Shown here: positions 1 to 4,329 of the stretch, piece by piece | Numbering within the stretch: the stretch's first letter is position 1 | Layout: each line of letters starts with the position of its first letter | Source: UBA12158 sp035562735 | GTDB taxonomy: Bacteria; Patescibacteriota; Microgenomatia; UBA12405 | Assembly: GCA_035562735.1 (NCBI GenBank) | Contig: DATMWB010000021.1 | Span: 1 to 11,014 of the forward strand | Length of the DNA: 11,014 bases | Direction: 5' to 3' | Program-made: the position numbers and the translations under genes | Notes under the pieces: model-generated | Database searches by the model: none | What the model saw: the letters and a program-made list of their open reading frames with translations, nothing else | Told to the model about the DNA's origin: nothing

Positions 1-377
1 GGGGAATTTCTAATTGTTTCTGTTTCATTGGGGCGTTGGGCATCGTCTTGGAGGCGAAAGGTAGTTCCCTTTTCTCCAGTTGATGCCTCAAAAAGCTTAC
101 AGTCAGTAACAGCTTCAAATCGATGAATTGTCCCTGGTGTAATAGTGTAACCATTGTTGGGGAGCATTTTTTCGGTTTTTAAATTGTCTTTGTCTTGACC
201 CCAAATAATGTTGGCTTCACCAGAAAATATACATAAAGTTTCAAGTTTTTCGTCATGGTACTGTAATGAAAGACGTTTTCCAGCGTTTATTTCCAGTATT
301 TTGGCAGTGTAGGGTAGTTCTGAAGTACTTAGGATAACTTCACGACCCCACGGTTTTTCAATAATTTGAGCAGTCAT
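1..377 (-). CDS. Cupin-domain protein, mannose-6-phosphate isomerase type II-like (partial, 3' end outside window)
   Basis: This is an open frame of 125 codons from ATG at 377 running off the left edge. The protein opens with KPWGREV (residues 8-14), typical of the cupin domain of type II mannose-6-phosphate isomerases and related small sugar-phosphate cupins. Cupin motif 1 covers about 33-53, with Q39, H41, E46 and G53; motif 2 is TPGTIHRFEA (80-89) with P81, G82 and H85. The tail (LFEASTGEKGTTFRLQDD) matches the place where family members carry a 'STPE...DVVRLED' segment. The first metal-binding histidine of the classic HxH is Gln39, as is common in this subgroup. The likely role is a metal-dependent isomerase or binding step on a sugar phosphate or nucleotide sugar; the substrate cannot be read from sequence. 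It lies 26 bp downstream of the holA-like gene but has its own extended -10 seven nt before the ATG. Confidence 0.8.
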   Translation of the reverse strand, partial: MTAQIIEKPWGREVILSTSELPYTAKILEINAGKRLSLQYHDEKLETLCIFSGEANIIWGQDKDNLKTEKMLPNNGYTITPGTIHRFEAVTDCKLFEASTGEKGTTFRLQDDAQRPNETETIRNS

Positions 378-384
378 ACAAAAA

Positions 385-393
385 ATAATAGCA
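385..393 (-). promoter_or_regulatory. Extended -10 promoter of the cupin gene (leaderless geometry)
   Basis: On the minus strand TGC-TATTAT is followed by 7 nt and then the ATG at 377. A start point 6-7 nt after the -10 box would lie at or next to the start codon. No SD is present. A clear -35 box is not seen, which an extended -10 does not need. Confidence 0.5.
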
Positions 394-403
394 GAAATAA
401 AGA

Positions 404-1027
404 TTAAGAGTCGAGGAGGGAAAAAATTATCCTTTCGATGGCTATTTCTTTTGGTTCAAATAAATTGCCTGTTTTTGATTTTTTGTCTAATTCAATTAAA
501 TTTAAATATGCATTTTTTAAATTATTTTCTGAGAATTTTGAATAAGTTGTAAGTTGGCGGCGGAGAGAATTTTTGAACCAAAACAAAATTAGTTCGATGG
601 GAAGATTTTGAATCAATTCCTGATATTTTCTAGAAAAATCTGTTTTATTGTTGGGTTTTATTGAATTGAGACAAGAAAAAAGAAGTTCTGGAAGGGTAAA
701 GACTTTTATGTTTGCATTTGGAAATAACTTTATTTTTGTGGCTTCAATTTTTTTGTCATGCCAAATTAGATAGTCGTTGTCTGGGTGAACTTTTATTAGC
801 TCCGAGATTTTGTCTAACTGTGTCTTGGGAAGAGAAAAAATACTTTCTAAGATAACAACTTTTGTTTCTAAAAAAAGTGAAGGAGTGTTTAAAAATCTAT
901 CAAGTGAATCTATTTCCAATGTTTTGTTGTTTTGATGAAATTTTTCATGTTTTGAATAAGTCTTTAGAGTTTCAGAGAAAGCAGAATAGCTTTGTGAAGT
1001 GTGGTCGCCGTGAAAAATATTAATCAT
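404..1027 (-). CDS. holA: DNA polymerase III delta subunit-like protein (short HolA)
   Basis: The 207-residue protein begins MINIFHGDHTSQS, the form usual for delta-type clamp-loader subunits of small-genome bacteria. The middle holds DYLIWHDKKIEATKIKLFP (about 85-103), the position where delta proteins carry the 'vi.ekklDkR..l.k' strand-helix element. The C-terminal third ends in LIELDKKSKTGNLFEPKEIA..., matching the delta C-terminal pattern of a Leu-rich helix, D, a KxG turn and a final helix. It is much shorter than the roughly 340 residues of E. coli HolA. The expected role is to open the beta sliding clamp inside the clamp-loader complex. dnaE lies about 3.3 kb away in the same window. 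The ATG at 1027 has no SD; a TATAAT lies 11 nt upstream. Assignment rests on remembered family patterns, so other AAA+-derived orphans are possible. Confidence 0.7.
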   Translation of the reverse strand: MINIFHGDHTSQSYSAFSETLKTYSKHEKFHQNNKTLEIDSLDRFLNTPSLFLETKVVILESIFSLPKTQLDKISELIKVHPDNDYLIWHDKKIEATKIKLFPNANIKVFTLPELLFSCLNSIKPNNKTDFSRKYQELIQNLPIELILFWFKNSLRRQLTTYSKFSENNLKNAYLNLIELDKKSKTGNLFEPKEIAIERIIFSLLDS

Positions 1028-1038
1028 TTGTAATGACT

Positions 1039-1044
1039 ATTATA
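1039..1044 (-). promoter_or_regulatory. Possible -10 box of the holA-like gene
   Basis: TATAAT on the minus strand lies 11 nt before the ATG at 1027, predicting a 5' leader of only about 4-5 nt. No good -35 box and no TGn extension are visible. The call rests on the perfect hexamer alone. Confidence 0.35.
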
Positions 1045-1115
1045 GTTTATAAGAGATAAATTATGAGGGTGAGGAAGTCTTACTTATTTAGTATGTATTA
1101 TTTTATACAATATTA

Positions 1116-1124
1116 TGTTATAAT
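1116..1124 (+). promoter_or_regulatory. Extended -10 promoter of the HAD gene
   Basis: TGT-TATAAT is a perfect extended -10. It ends 19 nt before the ATG at 1144, so the leader would be about 12 nt, with no SD. The region 1028-1143 is shared with the divergent holA-like gene. Confidence 0.6.
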
Positions 1125-1143
1125 TATCCTGTAATACAAGATT

Positions 1144-2358
1144 ATGACCTTAAAAGAAGCAGTCTTTGAATCTTCGCAAAACGGACACCTTCAATGGGAA
1201 AATAATTTGTTGCAGTTGCACAAATCTCTTCGTAGGATTCCGAGTAATGAGATAACAAGGCGACTTGAAATGGAAGCTGTACAGCCAAAAGATATTGTAT
1301 TTTCAATGGAACAGAATGTTTGGTATGAGTGTAGTGGTGGAAAATATTTAATTGAAGTTTTAAATCCCTATACATTGCCCGAGCAGTTGAAAAAAGCTGA
1401 TATGGTTTTGGTAAGTGATATGGATGACACATTATTTAGAACAACTGAGTGGCACGAAAAGGAATATGAGTGTATTTGTGAGTACTGGAGACAGGTTGGG
1501 ATTGGGGGAGGTATTGAAGAGGCAAAAAAAATATACGAAATGTCAAAAATTATTGTGCCGGATTTAGCTGAAAAAGAATCACGCTACACTCCAAGGCTTA
1601 ATTTCACACTACTAAAACTGTTTAAAGAGGCACAATTAAAGCATTCTATGGGTGTTGTTGAATCGATGGAACAAGTGAAAGAACAAAGAGACTTAATTCA
1701 GGGTGAAATAATGGTTTGTGGTGAGGTAGTACTGAGTAAATACGAGGTGGATGATGAACTTTTGGGAAAGGTATTAAATGAAAATCACCCAAGTGATTAT
1801 ATGTATTTACCATTAATTCGTGATTTATTTGATTCAACCAATGATGCAAAAAATTCAATTCTAAGAGTGGTAATGACTAGAGGAAAAATTGAAGGTCCCT
1901 TGGGGCAGGTGTATAAAGTTCATCAGAGTGGTGTGGCAATGTTGTCTAGTGTTGATATGGTTATTTATACTAATGATCGAAAAATTGAAGGACTGTTGTA
2001 TTTGGCAAATTTGTTTCCAGAATTAAAATCGAAAGATATCCTACTATATGATGACAACCCAAGTGAGACAGCGCCTTTTTGTGAGTTGATAACTAGAAAG
2101 GGAGTAAATCCATTTAGGATGGAAGTGATTGAAGTAAGGCATAGTAAGTCAAAAAGACGCGATAAAAAGGTTATGATTCATGATTTAAGCGGTGAATTGG
2201 TGGTAAGAGAACCGTACGCTTCGGCAGGATATGAATTGCGACATGGTAGTAATACTCCTATAGAGTCTTGGGAGGATGTTCAAGATATGGAAGAATCACA
2301 AGCAACAATTTTTGATCACTATAATATTGGTGATAGGGTAATGGGTCATGTGGTGTAA
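1144..2358 (+). CDS. HAD-superfamily hydrolase-like protein of unassigned family
   Basis: The 404-residue protein carries all four HAD motifs: motif I VSDMDDTLF (90-98) with nucleophile D92, acid/base D94 and T96; motif II VVMTRG (242-247) with T245; motif III NDRK with K280; motif IV LLYDDNPSE (300-308) with D303 and D304. About 135 residues between motifs I and II form a large, mostly helical and charged cap of the C1 position. Residues 1-85 precede the HAD core and 325-404 follow it; neither extension resembles a domain I know. The intact catalytic set argues for a working phosphohydrolase or phosphotransferase, but the substrate is unknown. The ATG at 1144 follows an extended -10 by 19 nt and has no SD. 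tRNA-Glu begins 39 nt after the stop and may be co-transcribed. No signal peptide or membrane segment is seen. Confidence 0.75.
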   Translation: MTLKEAVFESSQNGHLQWENNLLQLHKSLRRIPSNEITRRLEMEAVQPKDIVFSMEQNVWYECSGGKYLIEVLNPYTLPEQLKKADMVLVSDMDDTLFRTTEWHEKEYECICEYWRQVGIGGGIEEAKKIYEMSKIIVPDLAEKESRYTPRLNFTLLKLFKEAQLKHSMGVVESMEQVKEQRDLIQGEIMVCGEVVLSKYEVDDELLGKVLNENHPSDYMYLPLIRDLFDSTNDAKNSILRVVMTRGKIEGPLGQVYKVHQSGVAMLSSVDMVIYTNDRKIEGLLYLANLFPELKSKDILLYDDNPSETAPFCELITRKGVNPFRMEVIEVRHSKSKRRDKKVMIHDLSGELVVREPYASAGYELRHGSNTPIESWEDVQDMEESQATIFDHYNIGDRVMGHVV

Positions 2359-2397
2359 TCTATGATAAAATAGTGACTGTCTTAGCAAGGCTTGCAC

Positions 2398-2471
2398 GGC
2401 TCCATCGTCTAGTGGCCTAGGACTCCTGGCTTTCATCCAGGCAATCGTGGGTTCGACTCCCACTGGAGTCA
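2398..2471 (+). tRNA. tRNA-Glu (anticodon TTC)
   Basis: The cloverleaf folds fully. The acceptor stem GGCTCCA pairs with TGGAGTC (one G-T pair), with discriminator A at 2471. The anticodon stem CCTGG/CCAGG encloses the loop CTTTCAT, giving anticodon TTC. The T stem GTGGG/CCCAC has the loop TTCGACT. CCA is not encoded (the next bases are CAA), so it must be added by a nucleotidyltransferase. Six T residues start 9 nt after the 3' end, but there is no separate terminator hairpin. A TATGAT at 2361-2366 could be a -10, but no -35 is clear; read-through from the HAD gene is equally possible. The 3' 55 nt overlap the end of lgt on the other strand. Confidence 0.95.
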
Positions 2472-3079
2472 CAAGAAGGTTTTTTGAGTAAGTAAATGCC
2501 GGTTGTTATAAATAAAATGCTTATAATTTGGGCAATTTTGAAATTACCAATAGTCCAAGTGTCGTTCCTTATAAACTCAATAAAAAATCTAATCAAACCA
2601 TAGCCAATTAGATATAGTGAAGTAGGTGAGTAATTTTTTAGTTTTTTAGAATTAATAATAAAAAACAAAACTAAATTTAGGGATGCTTCTATCCACCAGC
2701 TTGGTATCTCATGATTAAAGAAATTACCTAAACGTCCAATTGATTGACATAAGGGTAATATGGGCGTGATTAAATTTAGAATACTTAAAAATGAGACGCG
2801 AGATAAAAGAGAGTAAATGAAAATATAAGAAATCACGGCAATAACAGCACCATAGATACCTAGTCCCCCACGCCAAGTTTGATAAATCAAGTTAGGATTT
2901 AGTGAATAAAAGGACCACTGGTCAATTACATGATAGGCTCTGGCTCCGATAAGAGCTGAGATAAGTAATCCGAGTAGGAACACTGATTCCCTATTTTTGG
3001 GGATTATATGGTTATGTTTTGAAAAATATTCAATACCAATGGCGATGGCGATACCAATGATTAGACCGTAGATATTCAC
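2417..3079 (-). CDS. lgt: Prolipoprotein diacylglyceryl transferase
   Basis: Lgt transfers a diacylglyceryl group from phosphatidylglycerol to the lipobox cysteine of prolipoproteins in the cytoplasmic membrane. The 220-residue protein is very hydrophobic with about seven membrane spans. Family motifs are present: GARAYHVID (45-53), WRGGLGIYGAVI (69-80), the signature GRLGNFFNHE (115-124, with R116 in place of the essential Arg) and YGLIRFFIEFIRND (160-173). The start is GTG at 3079, 1 nt after the encoded CCA of tRNA-Lys; no ATG precedes the first conserved YGL, so the GTG is needed. The family-like part ends at about K200. Residues 204-220 are read from the antisense strand of tRNA-Glu and contain GSRTHDC, the kind of peptide a reversed tRNA gives, before TAG at 2419..2417. 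No SD is possible outside the tRNA. Confidence 0.92.
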   Translation of the reverse strand: MNIYGLIIGIAIAIGIEYFSKHNHIIPKNRESVFLLGLLISALIGARAYHVIDQWSFYSLNPNLIYQTWRGGLGIYGAVIAVISYIFIYSLLSRVSFLSILNLITPILPLCQSIGRLGNFFNHEIPSWWIEASLNLVLFFIINSKKLKNYSPTSLYLIGYGLIRFFIEFIRNDTWTIGNFKIAQIISILFITTGIYLLKKPSCDSSGSRTHDCLDESQES

Positions 3080-3080
3080 T

Positions 3081-3155
3081 TGGTGGGCCCTGCGAGGATC
3101 GGACTCGCGACCAATTGCTTAAAAGGCAACTGCTCTACCACTGAGCTAAGGACCC
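3081..3155 (-). tRNA. tRNA-Lys (anticodon TTT)
   Basis: On the minus strand the acceptor GGGTCCT pairs with AGGGCCC. The anticodon stem GTTGC/GCAAT encloses CTTTTAA, giving anticodon TTT. The T-arm GCGAG/CTCGC holds a TCCGATC-type loop. Discriminator A is followed by an encoded CCA (3083..3081), unlike the two other tRNAs here. lgt starts 1 nt after the CCA, so 3' end processing of this tRNA would cut at the lgt start codon. No convincing promoter lies in the 46 bp between it and rplS, which suggests read-through from rplS. Confidence 0.95.
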
Positions 3156-3175
3156 AGATTGTTAATTGTGATTAA

Positions 3176-3203
3176 TGCCGATAGTGGGTCGGCACTCTTT
3201 TTT
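3176..3203. terminator. Hairpin between rplS and tRNA-Lys, possible terminator
   Basis: TGCCGA (3176-3181) pairs with TCGGCA (3189-3194) around a 7-nt loop. On the plus strand it is followed by CTCTTTTTTT, a good intrinsic terminator shape that would stop antisense transcription entering rplS. Read from the minus strand (the rplS direction) the hairpin lies just after the stop codon but is followed only by TTAATCAC, a weak tail, so it may allow read-through into tRNA-Lys and lgt. Confidence 0.5.
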
Positions 3204-3513
3204 AAATTGAACGAGCGCGGGGTTCGCGTAAGAAGTATAGTTTGGCGCGATGTAGGAGACGTTTTGGACTACGTAATTTTTTAATTGATTCAATCCATGG
3301 AGAGTTTATTGGAAATATACGTTCAACTCTGACTCCATCGGAGGCGTTTTTGGAAACTAAAAAGTTTTTATTATCACCTGTCCCGCTGATAGACAAAATA
3401 ATACCATCAAAAGCTTGAAGTCTTTCTTTGTCTTTTTCTTTGATTTTATAATTTACTTTAACTGTATCTCCAATGTTAAATTCAATGTCTTGGTATGCAA
3501 ATTTGATGGCCAT
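3202..3513 (-). CDS. rplS: Large ribosomal subunit protein bL19
   Basis: bL19 sits at the 30S-50S interface of the ribosome. The 103-residue protein shows the family core: FNIGDTVKVNYKIKEKDKER (12-31) followed by LQAFDGIILS, then GVRVERIFPINSPWIESIKK and the basic tail RAKLYFLRE. It is about ten residues shorter than typical bL19 (around 113-117), chiefly at the N terminus. The ATG at 3513 sits about 28 nt after a predicted start point; the leader is A/T-rich with no SD. It leads a minus-strand series with tRNA-Lys and lgt. The usual partner trmD is absent nearby. Confidence 0.95.
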   Translation of the reverse strand: MAIKFAYQDIEFNIGDTVKVNYKIKEKDKERLQAFDGIILSISGTGDNKNFLVSKNASDGVRVERIFPINSPWIESIKKLRSPKRLLHRAKLYFLREPRARSI

Positions 3514-3547
3514 ATTTTTTTTATAAATTTTTAGTAGAAACTTTGGT

Positions 3548-3576
3548 ATTTTATATTAATCTTGCCAATGAATCAA
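3548..3576 (-). promoter_or_regulatory. rplS promoter
   Basis: On the minus strand TTGATT (3576..3571) and TAAAAT (3553..3548) are separated by 17 bp. Transcription would begin near 3541, giving a leader of about 28 nt. It diverges from the leader-RNA promoter at 3610-3638. Confidence 0.55.
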
Positions 3577-3609
3577 TATATAGGAAGTTTTTGGAATGAA
3601 TTTACCATA

Positions 3610-3638
3610 TTGTAATTTATATGACTTGGCGGTATGAT
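3610..3638 (+). promoter_or_regulatory. Promoter of the 3645-3721 leader or small RNA
   Basis: TTGTAA (3610-3615) and TATGAT (3633-3638) are separated by 17 bp. The predicted start is near 3645. It is the only well-spaced promoter I see upstream of the 3809-4329 gene pair. Confidence 0.5.
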
Positions 3639-3644
3639 ATTATT

Positions 3645-3721
3645 GGTTAGAAAAACCACAGATGATAAAGCACATCAAATACATACAGTTTGATAGTACA
3701 CCGCCGACAGGCGGTTTTTTT
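3645..3721 (+). ncRNA. Candidate small RNA or attenuator leader
   Basis: A short transcription unit of about 77 nt is bounded by a promoter and a strong intrinsic terminator. It could form a 5' hairpin GGTT/AACC (3645-3648 with 3654-3657), a hairpin ATCAAA/TTTGAT (3674-3679 with 3689-3694) and the terminator hairpin. It matches no RNA family I can recognise; 6S, SRP, T-box and tmRNA features are absent. It may act as an independent small RNA, or as the regulated 5' leader of the two genes starting at 3809. Confidence 0.35.
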
Positions 3722-3796
3722 GTAACTTTTTCCCAAATCCCCATTGTTGGGGATTTTTTTTACTATCGATTTAATAATTTATATATATGGAGGTGA
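3662..3796 (+). CDS. Candidate leader peptide, 44 codons (speculative)
   Basis: An ATG at 3662, 17 nt after the predicted start point, opens a 44-codon frame beginning MIKHIKYIQFDS. It reads through both terminators (PPTGGFF comes from the first) and stops with TGA at 3794-3796, inside the SD of the following gene. There is no SD, although longer genes nearby also lack one. The frame may be open by chance because T-runs give Phe codons rather than stops. If translated, a ribosome could block terminator folding. Confidence 0.2.
   Translation: MIKHIKYIQFDSTPPTGGFFVTFSQIPIVGDFFYYRFNNLYIWR
3700..3721 (+). terminator. Intrinsic terminator 1 of the leader RNA
   Basis: ACCGCC (3700-3705) pairs with GGCGGT (3710-3715) around the tetraloop GACA and is followed by a run of seven T residues. 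The G+C-rich stem stands out in this A+T-rich region. Confidence 0.85.
3735..3761 (+). terminator. Intrinsic terminator 2, tandem
   Basis: AAATCCCC (3735-3742) pairs with GGGGATTT (3749-3756) around a 6-nt loop, and the T-run reaches 3761. It lies 13 bp after terminator 1 and uses the same AATCCCC/GGGGATT stem as the terminators at 10275 and 10910. Confidence 0.8.
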
Positions 3797-3797
3797 T
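3789..3797 (+). promoter_or_regulatory. Perfect 9-nt SD upstream of a TTG start
   Basis: GGAGGTGAT is fully complementary to the usual 3' end of bacterial 16S rRNA. The nearest in-frame start for the following gene is TTG at 3809, 11 nt after the extended SD and 15 nt after GGAGG, which is long. An ATG at 3796 overlaps the SD but gives only a 7-codon frame. Confidence 0.6.
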
Positions 3798-3808
3798 GAT
3801 ATACGTTA

Positions 3809-4027
3809 TTGAATTTTGAAAGATTTCATTTGGTCGGAGGTATGGTTGGGCGTGAAACCCTTGAAGAAATGACTGAGGATTTGCACAGGAGAGTTCAGGA
3901 AATCACGGCTGCCAATACACCCACTAGAAGAATTTCAGCTGTTGGAGAAACAGAGTTATTTACGGAAGCTCAAAAAAGGCAAATACAAATAGATGCTATT
4001 AATGAAGTTTCCGGTAAAAAATTATAA
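3809..4027 (+). CDS. Small protein of unknown function (first gene of a two-gene unit)
   Basis: The 72-residue protein is soluble, charged and probably mostly helical (ETLEEMTEDLHRRVQEI at about 17-33; EAQKRQIQIDAINEV at about 53-67). I recognise no domain, signal peptide or membrane segment. The start is TTG at 3809, chosen because a perfect SD lies upstream and the frame has no earlier start; ATG at 3842 (residue 12) has a GGAGG only 1 nt away and is less likely. It is separated by 20 nt from the next gene, which has its own good SD, so the two are probably co-transcribed. Upstream lie tandem terminators. The strong SDs on both genes contrast with the SD-less neighbours and may point to high expression or a different regulatory mode. 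Confidence 0.6.
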   Translation: MNFERFHLVGGMVGRETLEEMTEDLHRRVQEITAANTPTRRISAVGETELFTEAQKRQIQIDAINEVSGKKL

Positions 4028-4047
4028 TTTAAGAAAGGAAAAAAATT

Positions 4048-4329
4048 ATGCCAGAAATAAATACTCGTAACGGAGTCGTTGAGTATGGTGAAGGCGAAAA
4101 AGTTAAGTCAACAGAAGAACTGTTGGCTAGTGGTACTGTTGTGGCTGGTTCTGGGTTTGGTTTTGCTAGAGAGCCAAAAGCAACAGATTTAAGTCCAGTA
4201 AAACCTATACGAAAAAAGGTTGATAAGGAAGGTGATGAAATTGTGAGACAGTTGGTAATGGGTAATCCTCTCAATAGATTGCCTGAAGTTCGAGAAAAAG
4301 CTATGCCTTTTTTGACTCCAGTACTTTAG
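4048..4329 (+). CDS. Small protein of unknown function (second gene of a two-gene unit)
   Basis: The 93-residue protein starts at ATG 4048 with the SD AGAAAGGA (4032-4039) 8 nt upstream. It has a Gly/Val-rich middle (SGTVVAGSGFGFAREP, about 28-43), a basic stretch (KPIRKKVDKEGDE) and a C-terminal segment VRQLVMGNPLNRLPEVREKA. No membrane span, lipobox or known motif is visible. The polar N terminus and Gly-rich middle suggest partial disorder. It follows the 72-residue gene by 20 nt. Its stop (TAG 4327-4329) overlaps the dnaE stop on the opposite strand by 4 nt, with no terminator between them. The function is unknown; conservation of this pair in related genomes would be the first useful clue. 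Confidence 0.65.
   Translation: MPEINTRNGVVEYGEGEKVKSTEELLASGTVVAGSGFGFAREPKATDLSPVKPIRKKVDKEGDEIVRQLVMGNPLNRLPEVREKAMPFLTPVL

Noticed and set aside
1142..1858. Minus-strand frames antisense to the HAD gene
   Set aside because: They lie inside a gene with four intact catalytic motifs and have His/Tyr/Leu-rich composition typical of antisense reading.
2338..2371. A separate promoter for tRNA-Glu (TATGAT at 2361 or TAAAAT at 2366)
   Set aside because: No -35 box at suitable spacing is seen and the distance to the tRNA is longer than usual, so read-through from the HAD gene is equally plausible.
3645..3761. T-box or known riboswitch in the leader before 3809
   Set aside because: No T-box sequence, specifier loop or recognisable aptamer core is present; only simple hairpins and terminators are seen.
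4029..4274. Minus-strand frame antisense to the 93-residue gene
   Set aside because: The plus-strand gene has a good SD and a downstream position in an operon; the antisense frame has neither.
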